A stretch of DNA of 64,000 nucleotides from Microcyclosporella mali (Eukaryota > Ascomycota > Dothideomycetes > Mycosphaerellales > Mycosphaerellaceae). A model generated the notes under the pieces. It did no database searches and was not told the DNA's origin. It saw nothing but the letters and a program-made list of their open reading frames with translations. Every line of letters begins with the position of its first letter. The first letter of the stretch is position 1. The DNA lies in assembly GCA_002785985.1 (NCBI GenBank), contig NHNU01000019.1, forward strand, positions 413,109 through 477,108, in the 5' to 3' direction. Made by a program: the position numbers and the translations under genes. This document shows, one piece after another, positions 23,059-35,045 of this stretch.

Positions 23059-24710
23059 GTCTTTAAGGCGGTCAGTATAAGTTGTGTTGGATTTGGGGAG
23101 TGAGAAAGGTGACCAGGTGGGAGAGATAAAAGAAAAGATTGGCTACTTGAGCACGCCGTACCATACAGCTATCGCGCATTACCGCAAGCTGTCCATCTCA
23201 ACAGGCCCAAGCACAGGACGATCATGGCGGCTTTGGAGGGGCTCAGCCGAGGATCCGGACACGGACTAACAAAATCTAATGTGACCTTCGATATGTCGCC
23301 ATTTCCGTTGCGTCCATGTCTTTGGAGATGAATCTTGCCGCATAGACAAATTGTGCGAGAGATATCTTGTTAATAGTGCGAGGCGTGAAATGCATGTGCA
23401 GGGAAGAGGGATGTGCAACTTCTATTAGGTAATGAAGTGTTTTTGACCGTCGATAAGGGGCTTTTACATCTTAGCGCGAGGTGATAATCATCGTATCGTT
23501 CCTTCCTTCGACCATACGCTGAACAAGACACGACTCTTCAACCTCATCATTGCATCCATCTCGATCAGTCGCTCCAGATATCAACACCATGTTGACCTCG
23601 TATCGACTTACCCGTGCAGGTCATACGCCATTGACTGGGCGCGGCGCTCATACAATGCCTTCGACATGAGCTGGTGTGGTATGCCATTGCCATGCGCCTC
23701 GAATGGCTCTTCCGACGAAAGTTCGACCTTTGAACTTGCAAAAATCGCTGGAATCATCATGACAATTACCCATTGGATATTACTGGAGCTCCTGTATGCT
23801 CTGAACCTGGTCTGAGTCCATGGGTGGTTTCTCCTCAGGCTCCCCATTGAGATGGCGGTCTTTCTTGATCGCAAGCTCGCGTCCGAAGCAGCCAGGGAAT
23901 TGCAACACCCATTACCATGACTGCAGCTGCGCCGATGCTTCTATCGTGGGACTTTGAGACCGCACTTCCAGCAGCGATTGCAGGCCTTGAACTTCAGTGT
24001 ACCTACAGTTCCCGCTATTGTAAAGAACTCGACTCGTTCTCTTACGTATTCTCGTCGGCCTGTACAGTATATTTCTGTGCCCGCCCCCTCCGTGGCAGCA
24101 CAACCATCTGGAAAAAAAAAAACCGCCTACGCTCGGTACTGTCTCATCGACTCCATTCCCGGGATCATTTACAGCCCAGCACGCATCCACGTTGTCAACG
24201 CTGTCATCTTCGATCTTAAAAGTAGCACCAGACTCCTTTCTCAAGGTAAACGCCCTATCAATGCTCAAACTGTGCTGGGTCCTGGATGACGCCGATTTCT
24301 CTCGTCCTTGGCGATGGAGATCCGTAGACGAGGCAGTCGCAGCAACTTGAACTCATGGCACCATGCGGCAAGGTAACAAAACCATTGCTTCGCTGTGGTC
24401 CCTGCGGATCTCTGACTGCTCGTCTTGGCTGGCACCGGACGAGTGCTGCATGTTGAGGCCAACTGGCTCAGGCAGTTGTAAACCACGGTCCCGCCTCACA
24501 CTGAACAAAGACAACCAATCGTGTCTCACAAACGCTGGTCCTCTGGCATTTGGTCGATGTAGCAAGCAATCTGCCCAAAATCCCACCAGTGATCAATCAC
24601 TCAAGACGTACGGGCCACAGGCTCGATGTTATCGCTCGGAAAAGGGTATCTATTGATGATCAGCCACATTCAGACGCGGCTCAACATGGGTAACACTAGA
24701 TCACAGCCAC
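23059..24710. other. Intergenic, nothing supportable
   Basis: About 1.65 kb. It includes the promoter of the MAPR-like gene (right after 23058). Overlapping short open frames at 23608-23874 and 23912-24289 have no domain. An A9-10 tract interrupts the region near 24112. I see no RNA gene. Confidence 0.45.
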
Positions 24711-26389
24711 TTACCCGTCGGCTACGGACTCGCGGGCATGACCTGGAAGTTCGTGGCCAACGACAGCCCCAGGGAGTTCATATACCGGCGTCGACATTAG
24801 ATGATGTCTAGCCTCACCACCAAGCTCATGTATGGGAGTGTGGTCGAATTGTGGGTTTGCCATGGGAGACGGCATTTCTTTGTAGCCTGGCGGCGGCGGT
24901 GATCCTGGCACTTCCTGGATGAATTCCTGTGGTAACTTGCTGTCCTTGTCGTCTGGAAAGTGCTCGATTATCATGGTTTCAGGACGGTTTGTTTCCTGTC
25001 TCCTTCGCTTGGTCCTTCGAACATACCAGAATGCACCACAAGCGATTGCTATCACGGCGATTACACCAACCGCGATGCCCGCATACATCCCAGCGCCGGA
25101 CTTGCTGGAGCTCGGTTTCGAAGTTGGCTGTCCGGCATCCGGGGACTTTGGCGCACTCGTTGGCGTTGCTGCGAAACTGGGTGGCAGTATTGGTACGATG
25201 TCATTCGAAGCACTTGTACTTTGTGCCGCCTGAGCGAGTGTGAAGTTCATCCTTTCCCAGTCTACCACGAGATACGCCTCCTGGAGGAATGCACGTCCGA
25301 GCACGTACTGAGATGCATTAGCTGCTCGTCGCATCGGGAAGTAAGGCGTGCTTTCAGTGTACAATGGCTGGCCATATGAGAAGTCGAGCGCTGTCCATGG
25401 GATTTTGATGTCCAGGGAGTCGCTGTCACTATCCAGCGCCAACCGGAAGGTGAAGGAAGGATTTTTCGCCATCAATTGGCTGCGCGAGGTCGAGTTGACA
25501 AGATACAGGTTTGTTGAATTATCATAGGTGAGGCCGAGAGACTCCGCCAAGCTGTCGCACATCACTTCTGGGAGCCACATCTCAGAGACAGTGGAGTCGA
25601 TTGACATATTGAGACCGCCGGCATCGACAGGCGGCGAGGAATAGCCTTGTAGAGTATTCGATGCCAGCAGACTCCGAAAGTTGACTGTTAACGAGCGTGC
25701 TCCCGAGTAGAAAGCTGGAAAGGTCATGTTACTTGTCCCAAGAGCGTTCGCATCGTAACCACCAAGTACCAGACTTCCGGGAGACGAGCCTGGATGAAGT
25801 CAGCATACGAAGATTGCAAGTGGAAAACAGATATCGAGGACTCACGAGAAGACGACCCGGCTGCGTAGCCATACGACAGACTCGACGTCAAATTTTGCAT
25901 CTTCAGACTGCTTAACAGAGTAGGCATATTGCTCTCTCCCGGCCCAAAACTCGAACCCTGGACACCAAGACCAACACTGCCGAGCCAGAAATCGCCCGTT
26001 GTAAATCCTGCTACAGTCTGTCCAGCGACCTCATGAGTGGCGATGGAGACCACGTCTTGGCCATACAGGCCATTGTCTCCGCTGTAAAGGTCGTCCTCAA
26101 ACCCCAGACTGTATATCCCGGATCCAATTGGCTCCCATGTGGTTGAGTCGTTAGCTAGAAATCCGCCATTCTGCGACGATACGATCCCTCTGGAAGAAGT
26201 GCAGTTGGGAATTGATTCTACACATCCTTCTGGCAGTGGCACCCAGGTTTCGCCCGCTGCAGTCGATGGTAGTACGTTGAAAAACTGCTGCGGAGTTCCT
26301 ATACCGATTGAGAAAGTCGTCCAGTTGCCATCATTTCCAAACCATCCAGAATTCGCTTTCAACAGCAGCGGAATAGCAGCCTCTGCCAT
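24711..26389 (-). CDS. Membrane-anchored aspartic-protease-like protein (probable pseudoenzyme)
   Basis: Exon 1 25846-26389 and exon 2 24711-25789, with a 56-nt phase-1 intron (GTGAGT...CATCCAG), give 540 residues from ATG 26389. The join creates GSLVLGGYDAN, a conserved pepsin-fold motif. The fold is pepsin-like, but the first catalytic DTG is replaced by PSTA (residues 41-44, in FNVLPSTAAGETWVP). The second motif is IDSTVSEMW (Asp246). A TM helix (about 416-438) and a cytosolic tail with Pro-rich and ELPG repeats follow, so it is probably a plasma-membrane surface protein. The N-terminus (LSILAMAEAAIPLLL) looks like the end of a signal peptide whose beginning may lie in an unidentified upstream exon. 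Confidence 0.87.
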
Positions 26390-26487
26390 GGCAAGAATCG
26401 ACAGTCGATCGGCACGAGAGCCTGTGCGCGTTTCAGACTTCTGGGAAAAGATCTGAGAGCGGCGGGCACCCGTCAAGAGGCTGATCT

Positions 26488-26883
26488 TCAGACCGGGCTC
26501 GTCTCACCGGTCAGGCTGACTGGGGCTGGGGGCTCGGTACCGGAAGATGCAGCCTCGTCAACGAAGAAAGAAGAGTCAAGACCAAGGATCTTCTCACGTC
26601 GCCACACTTTTGCATCCTTCCAATACGCCATCCAAGGGCGCCTGTACATTTCCGGCTGGTCTGTACAGCATGTATTCCTCAGCTGTGCGGACTGTGCCTC
26701 AAAGTAGCAGCATTGCATGCAGCTGTATGCACGAGCGGCTGGTAGTGGGGCCAGTCCAACGAGCGACCACTGGCTGATTAACGTTTGACCATGCGTTGTC
26801 GCGCAGCCACAAGATAGCCTTATTGGCAACACTTCAAAGACCATGTTCTCGACCTGCAAGGTGCTGCAGAAGAGCAGCATCAT
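26488..26883 (-). CDS. Hypothetical Cys-rich ORF, doubtful
   Basis: A 131-residue frame starts at an ATGATG (26883) and ends 98 bp before the aspartic-protease-like ATG. It has CMQCC and CCTD clusters and a natural-looking acidic C-terminus (FFVDEAASSGTEPPAP). A GTGAGA near its end could splice to the CACAG at about 26422 and fuse it in frame to the protease gene. It may therefore be an N-terminal exon of that gene, a separate small gene, or 5' leader. No domain is recognised. Confidence 0.25.
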   Translation of the reverse strand: MMLLFCSTLQVENMVFEVLPIRLSCGCATTHGQTLISQWSLVGLAPLPAARAYSCMQCCYFEAQSAQLRNTCCTDQPEMYRRPWMAYWKDAKVWRREKILGLDSSFFVDEAASSGTEPPAPVSLTGETSPV

Positions 26884-27261
26884 GCGCTCCGCTGACAATT
26901 CGCGGCTGTTATGAGCTGTGGTCAATGGCACTAGCGGCGATTATCTTGCCGGAGACGTACGGACGAACAGATCAATTGCCAGAATCCTCAGCTGGTCATA
27001 CTTCGATGTTGCAGTAGACTGCTACTCTGGACGCCTTGTCCCTGCTTGTGGGCCTTTATACTATCGCCCACTGCTTGGATGGCGACTGAGCCTCATGCAC
27101 TTCCGGAGCAGTCGATCTCATTCACTGCGGGCACCTGCGGTACCGTGATCGCTGGCTGAGACTCACTTGTCTTGCTTGTCAGCAGTGCTTCGTGTCTTCG
27201 CTTTCCGATTCAACAACATCCGCAAGCTTACAGCATAATACTGACTCTCCTGGACGCGAAC
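26884..27261. promoter_or_regulatory. Divergent intergenic region, protease-like / GPI protein
   Basis: A TATAAAGG on the minus strand (about 27053-27060) and the overlapping TTTATAC on the plus strand could serve as TATA boxes in either direction. A signal-peptide-encoding first exon of the plus-strand GPI gene might also lie here. I could not define one. Confidence 0.4.
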
Positions 27262-29244
27262 ATGGCAGCTCTTCCAGCTTGCAGCGACTTGGCCCCCACA
27301 TCGTGTGCGCCGTGCCTCTTTTCAGCTCAGAATACCTATTTGCAGTATCCCTACCATGTCATTCCAATCACCGTGGATATTATTCCATATGTGTGGCAGC
27401 TATCGAATGGCACAAACACGACCTATATCTCGAGTGTCACTCAGGCGACGGTTGCCGTCGGCTCGATCTATGATGTAAATCAGGTTCCAGTATGGACAGT
27501 GGATGGTGTCGAGTTGTAAGTTTCTCTATTTCTAAAAATGACTGCTATATTGGCGTCCGTGCCGCTGATGTTGTGATTGTAGGACTTCTGGAATAACATA
27601 TGCAAAGTACACAAATTTTGTGGTATGTATTGCCGCTCCTCTGTCACTGAGCAAATGTCGATCAAGTCTACGCAGAAGGCTCTCGAATGATTGCAGTGAC
27701 TTCTTGATGTCCACAATGAGAACCTTCTAACCTGTTGACAGGGCGCTGCGCAAACCCAAGGCTGTGCGGCCGTGAATTCAGAGATCGAGCTACCTGCGAC
27801 AGCCAATCCTTCGTCTTTGATATATCCGCTGCCTGCCGCAAATGCTCAGTACATTCCATCAGCGACCGAGACTGCTGTCCTCAGTTACCTGGGTAGTCTG
27901 CAGACAGTTGTCGCCCAGCTAGGAGGCAATCAGCCGGCAGCGTGTACCATCACTAGCACTCCTCAGCCAACAGCTTGCATCAGCTCTTCAATCTCTACGA
28001 GTGTGACGTGCTATGACTACTTGTACGGCGAGTCAAAGTGTGTCACGAAGTCTAGGGAGGTCAAGCGTACCATTCCTCTTCTGCAGGAAAGGCAGGACTC
28101 GGGCTCTATTTTGCCTGCTACGACTACGACTACAACCCCACCTGCACTTACTACAACTACATCGTCAATTACACCTGAATCGACGCCACCCAAGTCTCCC
28201 GAGACGACCCTCGGTGGCCTGCCGACATCTGCAACTTCATCTACGTACCTGTCTTCGTCGTCGGAGAGCTCTTCGTCATCTTCGATTCCACCAGAAAGCT
28301 TTTCTACAACCTCGTCAACATTGGCGAGCTCGTCCAGTCAAGCTCCGACCCCTCCCATATCTTCTCCTAGCTCTTCGAGCAGTTCCACGATCTCTGAGGA
28401 GACACCAACGTCAACCCCGTCTTCGAGCTCGCCATCTCCAACAGTCGAATCTTCCTCAGAGCGGTCTTCGATACCACCATCATCTACGCCTTCGACTCCC
28501 GTCCCGGGCTCAAGCTCTTCCTCTATCATTGAAGCTTCAACGTCACTACCTGCGACTTCAACGATCACCATGACTTATGTAGAGAGCGGCACAACAACAG
28601 TCTTCACCAGTATCATCTCTGCGTCAGCAGCTCCCGAGAGCACTATACCGGTCGTCAGCACAGTTCCCAGTCCTCAAAGTCAGTCCCAACCCAGCTCAAT
28701 TCCAGGCTCCCCACCACCAGCAACAAAATCAGCAGCGACAGGGCTTGGATCAATTGTACCAAGATCTCAATCGACAGCTTACTCTTCGCCACCGACAATA
28801 ACCAGTAGTACATCGCGAACGAGTCCCACGGCTCTAGGTGACAGCCTGAGCACGACGCCTGGTTCGAGCTCTGCCCCTTCAGAGTCGCTCAGTATGCTGC
28901 CTTCTGGAAGTGGCTTCACATTCGTACCAGTGACTACTTCGACAGCAGACTCAGAAAGTTCTGCTACCTCCGAATCGCTCAGCATGAAGCCTTCCGAGAG
29001 CGGTCTCGCACCTTTGCCAATTGTCGACACCTCTTCGACCACAGCAGCTGCGGGTCCAGGTACGACAAGCCCTATGACCAGCGCATCCGAGCCGCAAGTA
29101 CATAGTACGACGATCACGTACTATGCTGGTCCCAACGGAACAAGTGTCAGCGTCTCAATGTATACAGGAGCTGCAAATAAGATGGCCGCTATGCCGGTTG
29201 GTGGAGTGCTTGGATTTGTTGTTGGGTTGGCTGCGGCGTTGTGA
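27262..29244 (+). CDS. GPI-anchored Ser/Thr-rich cell-surface protein (three exons)
   Basis: Exons 27262-27515, 27583-27622 and 27742-29244 give 598 residues. Introns are 67 and 119 nt, with good donors (GTAAGT, GTATGT) and acceptors (TGTAG, GACAG); the middle exon is only 40 nt. The N-terminal ~220 residues are a Cys-containing globular region with N-glycosylation sites. The following ~330 residues are dominated by Ser, Thr and Pro (heavy O-mannosylation expected). The C-terminus is a GPI signal: small residues (TGAANK) followed by a hydrophobic tail ending VVGLAAAL. No signal peptide starts at ATG 27262. The upstream in-frame SIILTLLDA is hydrophobic but only preceded by TTG, so a short 5' exon is probably missing. 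Likely a cell-wall or plasma-membrane surface protein. Confidence 0.82.
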
Positions 29245-29612
29245 TGAAAGTGATGAATGATATCCATGATACGAAAGTAACAGCATGCACAATAGTAATA
29301 CCAAATTCCCTCCCTGCTCTGGTCTCACAATCTCAGCGTTGATGTAGCATGAGCGAGGTGGTCAAAAACAGGCTCTCGATGGCCACGGACGCATTATTAT
29401 AGTCGGTCATTTGTGATACTTTCCCATACGGATTAGTAATATGTGGCTTGCCCACATCTTCGCATCATCACGAACTTTCATCAAACACATATCTCGCCGC
29501 ATCGTCTAGCACAGTCACGATCTCAACTCTCGCCGACTACCTCGAGGACGACCCTTCCGGGCGGAACAAGCGAGCAACGGCGAAGTCGCCAACGCGAAGC
29601 AGATGACACAGA
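29245..29612. other. Intergenic
   Basis: 368 bp between the GPI-protein stop and the Ski3 ATG, both on the plus strand. I see nothing distinctive. Confidence 0.5.
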
Positions 29613-32600
29613 ATGTCCACAAAAGCTGCTCTGAAAGCAGCAAAGAGCGCTTTGGACAATCAACAATATGACCAGGCCATAGAACAGGCCCAATCTGTAC
29701 TTTCTTCGGACCCTGCCAATTACTTCGCCAAGCTCTTCCTCGGACGCGCATACGAGAAGCAAGAAAATTTGGACGATGCCGCCAAAACATATCGATCAGC
29801 GGCAGACTCTAAACCGGACGACTCACAGGCTTGGCTCGGTCTTTGTAGCGTCTATGAGGTGCAAGGTGGCAAGAAGGTCGACGATTTCCGCGAGGTGTCC
29901 GTGAAAGTGGCAGGGATTTTTGCCACTGCGGACGACAAACACCGGTGCCAGTCCACGATCGACAAGCTGGTCACTTTCACGAAAAAGAACGGCACTCAGG
30001 CTCAGAATAAGAAGACTCTGGAGGTGTTATTGCCTGGCGGTCCTATCTACGACTTTTTGGAAGGGCGACTACCTCACCCCTCACAGACTTACACACGACT
30101 TGCCGAGGTCACGGAATCGGAGGAGTCGCAGAAGATCTCCAAGGAAATTGCTGAGCGCCGGACTCGTCTCGGTGCCAAAATCGGCCAGGTCACCTTGGAG
30201 GTCAATCGTGAGATTCTGGGAAAGAGTAACTTGGAAGACTTATACCAGCAGATCATAAATTGGTCAAGTGACGACGAGATTCGGCGACAGTATGAAGAAA
30301 AGCTACTATCACGAGCATTCGACTTGCTTGTTGTCCTTCCGCTTGAACAGAAAAATGCCAAGTTGAATCAGGTTCTCGACCTCGCAGAGGGCATGGTCAT
30401 CATTCACCACCCATACAAGCAGGCGTGGGACTTGGTCTTGGAGACGAGAGACGTCGACGATCTTCGCGAATTAGATGCCGGTATACTGCGAGAATACGTG
30501 GCCTTTTATCCAGAAAGTGGGTTGGGAAGGATTTTGAAGGGATGGCTGAGTAGTGAGCTGTCCCCATTTCCCGCGCCTCCGAAGGGAGAGGGAGATGAAG
30601 AAGAGGTCTTAGACATGTTGAGTCCTGAAGATCGCCTCCTACTGCTGACTGAGGGCCTGGCCGATGCTGAGCACTCGCTATTTGCTCACAGGCTGGTGGG
30701 CGACTACTACTTACACCTCGAGGAAAATGACAGTGCTGCAGAGACTGCACGAACCGGGCTAAGGACTGTTCAATCAGAGTCGAACAAGCTTGGCATGAGT
30801 TTCCAAAACACCAAGGACGCTCTGAACTCAGTGCTTGCAACTTCTCTGGTACATCACCAAGCGCCGCGTAATCACCCTGAGGCCAAGAGGCTCTTCGAGG
30901 TCATTCTGCAACGAAAGTCGAAATTCACGCCTGCCCTGATAGGCCTTGGCTTGATCTTGGAGGAAACTGAAGACTATCAAGACGCCATTGACTTCTTCAC
31001 CAGAGCGCTTCAAGAAGACAAAGGCAACGTGCGAGTGGGTACAGAGCTTGCTTGGTGTAGAGCACTTAGCGGTGATTACTCAAGAGCCACGAAAGAGCTG
31101 GAAGACTTTCTCCAACTGATCCGCTCTGATGACCCGCGCACCAGGGACCTTCGAGCACAGGTTCTCTATCGCATCGGCGTGTGCTTGTGGGAGACAGACA
31201 CATCGAAAGCCGCACGTAAAGATCGGAATGGCGCTTACAGTCGCTTCCTGGCTGCCATCAAGACCAACGTGAACTTCGCTCCAGCTTACACGAGTCTGGG
31301 ATACTATTATTCTGATTACTCAAAAGACAAGAAGCGAGCTCGGCAGTGTTTTCAGAAGGCGTTTGAGCTCTCCTCTGCGGAGGTTGTGGCCGCTGAGCGA
31401 CTTGCTAGATCCTTTGCTGACCAGGGTGACTGGGACATCGTGGAAGTGATTGCGAAGCGTGTTGTCGATTCCGGAAGAGCGCGACCTTCGCCTGGTTCCA
31501 AGAAGAAGGGCATAAGCTGGCCGTACTCGGCGCTCGGCGTTGTTCAGATGAACAAGCAAAACTATCAACATGCAATTGTGTCCTTCCTCGCCGCCTTGCG
31601 AATAAGCCCAGATGATTACCAATCCTACGTCGGCTTGGGTGAGAGCTATCACAACTCGGGTCGATATAACTCGGCGCTTCGCACTTTCAACTATGCACTG
31701 GAGCCTCACGATGGAGTGAGCATGAAAGTTGCGGGGGAGACCTGGTTCGCCAAGTATATGCTTGCGAATGTCCACAGGGAGCTCGGCGAGTATGAGGACG
31801 CGATCAAAGGTCTCAAAGCTGTGCTAGATGAGAGACCCGGCGAATTTGGCGTCCTGATGTCTTTACTACAGACATATGTGGAACATTCCATGAGATGTAT
31901 CGAGACTGGCCTATTCGGCCAAGCCATCGAGAATGCCGGGCATGCCATGCTTACAGCGACAGAGGTGGCGAAAGACAGTCCTGATGCATTCAATGTGTGG
32001 AAGGCCGTGGGCGATGCCTGCTCGACGTACTCGTATGTGCAAAGCGGCATTCCCGAATTTCCTGGACAAGAAGTGCAAAGTCTGCTCGACGCTTCCTCAC
32101 ATGAGGGCATGTATGATCTCCTGACAGACATCGACAAGGTATCATATGCCTCTCTCACCCCAGATGAGACTATATTGCCGAAGCCTGTAATCGCAGCCAT
32201 ACTCGCATACAAACGGGCAATTTATACTGCTACACGAGACATCCACGCTCAAGCAGTGGCATGGTACAATCTGGGCTGGGCCGAGCATAGGGCATTTATC
32301 TCCTGCGCCTCTCACAAGACTGGCAGACCGTACCTCACCTCCGCAGTACGGTGCTTCAAACGTGCAATCGAGCTCGAAGCCGGCAACTACGAGTTCTGGA
32401 ACGCTCTGGGAGTCGTCACCACCACCCTCAACCCCCAAGTCGCTCAACACTCCTTTGTCCGGTCACTCCACCTCAACGAGCTGAATGCAAAAGTGTGGGC
32501 CAATCTGGGTGTCCTATACCTCTTACAAAACGATCACGAGCTGGCTCATCAAGCTTTTGGCAGAGCGCAGAGTACCGATCCAGGATACGCTCATGCTTGG

Positions 32601-33788
32601 CTGGGGGAAGGTCTTGTAGCCCTCTTGATCGGCGACACCAAAGAAGCCCTGAATCATTTCACCCACGCCTTCGAAATCTCTGATTCCGCTTCCGTGATCG
32701 CAAAGCGCCAGTTTTCAGTCTCGAGCTTTGAATACCTCATCGCTTCCCCATCAGCTTTCAACGACCTGACGAGACTGATCCAGCCTATCTTCGCATTGGA
32801 ACAACTACGCACGCAATTACCAAAGGACCTGCCCTACCGCCACCTCGCAGCTCTGTTCCTCGAGCGAGTAGGCAACCACACAACGGCCATCGAGACTCTC
32901 ACCGAACTGTGCGAAGCTGCTGAAGCAGAATACGAGGCTTCTGAATCCCTCACTTCGCTCGCGAATTTTGCTCTTGCGAAGTCTGATCTTGCTCGCAACC
33001 AGCTGTCTGCCCAAGCATTTTCTGAGGCAGCCGAGAATGCAGAGACAGCGCTCGACCTCTCTTCTGATGCCGATAGTAGCGGCTTGGACGCAGACGCAAG
33101 ACGCAAGCTCAGACTCTCCGCACACCTCACAGCCGGCCTGGCGCAGTTCAACTTGAATCAGATGCCAGAAAGCATCGCCAGGTTCAAAGCTGCTCTAGTA
33201 GAGAGCAACAATAACCCCGACGTTACTTGTTCGCTTGTGCAAGTCCTGTGGGCGCAGGGAGGTGCGGATGAGAAGAGCGTAGCGAGGGAACAGCTTCTGG
33301 ACGCAGTGGAGAAGCATCCGGAGCATGTAGGCGCGGTGACACTCCTAGGCGCTATCGCTGCTCTCGACGACGATCAGGATACCATGGCGGCGGTCAGGGA
33401 CGACCTCCTCAGTCTATGCACGAAAGATGGCATTGCACGCTCCGATCTCAACGACATCGAGAGTTTACTGACTTCGCTTGCCACGCTATCAGGAGACGAT
33501 GGCGAGGATAGCGCTATCAGGGAGGCACAAGCTGCCATCATGCTTAAGCCCGACCATCCTCAAGCCTGGTCTCAATTGGCCGAATTGTCTGGAGATGCTT
33601 ATGCTGCCGAGATGGCAAAGAAGACTGCGATGCAAGCGGTTCCTCCGATGGGACGTATGGAAGCTGCAGAGCTAGCCAGAGCACATGCAGGCGTCGGCTC
33701 TCTCGCAGATGCGCAGAGAGCAGCGTTCCTGGCTCCATGGGAGAGCGCTGGTTGGCAAGGTTTGAAGAACGGAGTAGACGAAGCCTGA
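29613..33788 (+). CDS. ski3: Superkiller complex TPR protein Ski3
   Basis: Intronless, 1391 residues from ATG 29613 (yeast Ski3 is about 1430). It is made of tetratricopeptide repeats throughout. Clear ones lie at residues about 4-75 (AIEQAQSVLSSDPANYFAKL), 400-480, 560-700 and 890-1030 (ALGVVTTTLNPQVAQHSFVR; NLGVLYLLQNDHELAHQAFG). The N-terminal block and the AWYNLGWAEHRAF segment are typical of Ski3/TTC37. Family knowledge: Ski3 is the scaffold that, with the helicase Ski2 and the WD40 protein Ski8, extracts and feeds mRNA to the cytoplasmic exosome for 3'-5' decay. The gene is complete; nothing is odd beyond its lack of introns. Confidence 0.95.
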   Translation: MSTKAALKAAKSALDNQQYDQAIEQAQSVLSSDPANYFAKLFLGRAYEKQENLDDAAKTYRSAADSKPDDSQAWLGLCSVYEVQGGKKVDDFREVSVKVAGIFATADDKHRCQSTIDKLVTFTKKNGTQAQNKKTLEVLLPGGPIYDFLEGRLPHPSQTYTRLAEVTESEESQKISKEIAERRTRLGAKIGQVTLEVNREILGKSNLEDLYQQIINWSSDDEIRRQYEEKLLSRAFDLLVVLPLEQKNAKLNQVLDLAEGMVIIHHPYKQAWDLVLETRDVDDLRELDAGILREYVAFYPESGLGRILKGWLSSELSPFPAPPKGEGDEEEVLDMLSPEDRLLLLTEGLADAEHSLFAHRLVGDYYLHLEENDSAAETARTGLRTVQSESNKLGMSFQNTKDALNSVLATSLVHHQAPRNHPEAKRLFEVILQRKSKFTPALIGLGLILEETEDYQDAIDFFTRALQEDKGNVRVGTELAWCRALSGDYSRATKELEDFLQLIRSDDPRTRDLRAQVLYRIGVCLWETDTSKAARKDRNGAYSRFLAAIKTNVNFAPAYTSLGYYYSDYSKDKKRARQCFQKAFELSSAEVVAAERLARSFADQGDWDIVEVIAKRVVDSGRARPSPGSKKKGISWPYSALGVVQMNKQNYQHAIVSFLAALRISPDDYQSYVGLGESYHNSGRYNSALRTFNYALEPHDGVSMKVAGETWFAKYMLANVHRELGEYEDAIKGLKAVLDERPGEFGVLMSLLQTYVEHSMRCIETGLFGQAIENAGHAMLTATEVAKDSPDAFNVWKAVGDACSTYSYVQSGIPEFPGQEVQSLLDASSHEGMYDLLTDIDKVSYASLTPDETILPKPVIAAILAYKRAIYTATRDIHAQAVAWYNLGWAEHRAFISCASHKTGRPYLTSAVRCFKRAIELEAGNYEFWNALGVVTTTLNPQVAQHSFVRSLHLNELNAKVWANLGVLYLLQNDHELAHQAFGRAQSTDPGYAHAWLGEGLVALLIGDTKEALNHFTHAFEISDSASVIAKRQFSVSSFEYLIASPSAFNDLTRLIQPIFALEQLRTQLPKDLPYRHLAALFLERVGNHTTAIETLTELCEAAEAEYEASESLTSLANFALAKSDLARNQLSAQAFSEAAENAETALDLSSDADSSGLDADARRKLRLSAHLTAGLAQFNLNQMPESIARFKAALVESNNNPDVTCSLVQVLWAQGGADEKSVAREQLLDAVEKHPEHVGAVTLLGAIAALDDDQDTMAAVRDDLLSLCTKDGIARSDLNDIESLLTSLATLSGDDGEDSAIREAQAAIMLKPDHPQAWSQLAELSGDAYAAEMAKKTAMQAVPPMGRMEAAELARAHAGVGSLADAQRAAFLAPWESAGWQGLKNGVDEA

Positions 33789-34050
33789 GGAGCAATTGAA
33801 CAACCAAGATGAGTTGATGAAGAGTTGAGAGCTTGATTGGTATCTGAAGGCTCTCGATCGACTGATATACACACGCTTGGAGAAAGCAGAAAAAGCTGTT
33901 GTCATGGCAAATTGATGAGACACGAACGCCAGATATGCCCGGACATGAGCTTCGTCTCTGACAACCCGCACCTTTGTCCTTCCACTCCGACTATCATACA
34001 CTTACTTCACCTTTGACTCGCTCTTATCTTCTCCCCGACACTTCGGCAGC

Positions 34051-35045
34051 TTACTCGTCGACAAACGCTTTCACCCGTCCCAGCCAGCCCAGATACTCCT
34101 TTTGCTCCTTCTGATCAATGTAATCGGGAATGAAGGTCGCAAGGTAGCTCGTCAGGCCTCGGGCATCCAGATAGTTCTCGACCATGCCTTGTACCTCCTC
34201 ATCAAGCTGCGAGAACGGTGGGCCGAAGTAGACATTCTCGGGAGTAGCGCGGAGAAGATCTGCGGCGGAGGTAGAGTTGGAGGATGATGAGGAGCTTAGT
34301 TGCACGATTTGCTGAGGGTGGAATTCGCCATCGGAAGCGATGAGAGCGAATTTGAGGGCGCCTTTGTTGGGGCGCTGGATGAGGACTTGGACATTTACTG
34401 GGAAGGCGGGTGCAGACTCGTCCTCCTGGTATGATTGTCAGTATGAAGAGCAAGGTGAAGGATGGTAAGGAAAGCACAACATACCTCATCCCGCAACTCC
34501 TCCCGATCAGCAGGCGCAATACTGTCCTCCGGCGCAACCTTGAAGTTTCTATTCGCAGTACCGCCCTGATTGATGCTTCCCTTTGTATTCGCGCCACCAC
34601 TCTGCACATCCATATCCTCCTCGTCGCCCATGGCTGAGTCCATCTCGTCGTACCCATCCATGGGACTGTTGAAATCGGCAATCGAGAAGTGTACGGTAAT
34701 CGTCTCGTCATCAAACTTCCGCGTCAAGAAGACATCCTGCTCGCCTTCGGTGTCTGTGATGTCCCAGTCCGGATTTTCAGCCTTGAAGGACTCAATGAGA
34801 GCATCGCTGTCGGCTTGCTGGGCGTCTTCTTTCTCGACAGAAATTTCGTAGGCTAGTTTAGCGGCGAGTTGTTGGCTGTGTTCATCGCGAGATATCCGGG
34901 AAGTGGAGAAAGCGGCAAATTTGGGCAGTTGTGAAGTGATTGAGGATCTGATAACTGTCTGGAAGGCGGGTCTAGCAGACGAGGTTGTGGTGATGCGAGA
35001 GGCTGTTCGTGGGGCAGCACGGGCGAGCGCACGAAGGGACATCAT
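34051..35045 (-). CDS. mam33: Mam33/p32 mitochondrial matrix protein
   Basis: Exon 1 34485-35045 and exon 2 34051-34425, with a 59-nt phase-0 intron (GTATGT...ACCAG), give 311 residues. The first ~50 residues are Arg/Ser/Thr/Ala-rich without acids, a clear mitochondrial targeting peptide ending near FSTSRISR. The mature part is acidic and matches the p32/gC1qR/Mam33 doughnut family: LAYEISVEKED, NPDWDITDTEGEQDVFL and the C-terminal FGPPFSQLDEEVQGMVENYL with a final YLGWLGRVKAFV. Family knowledge: a trimeric acidic matrix protein linked to mitochondrial translation and respiratory function. It is head to head with the citrate carrier across 342 bp. Confidence 0.95.
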
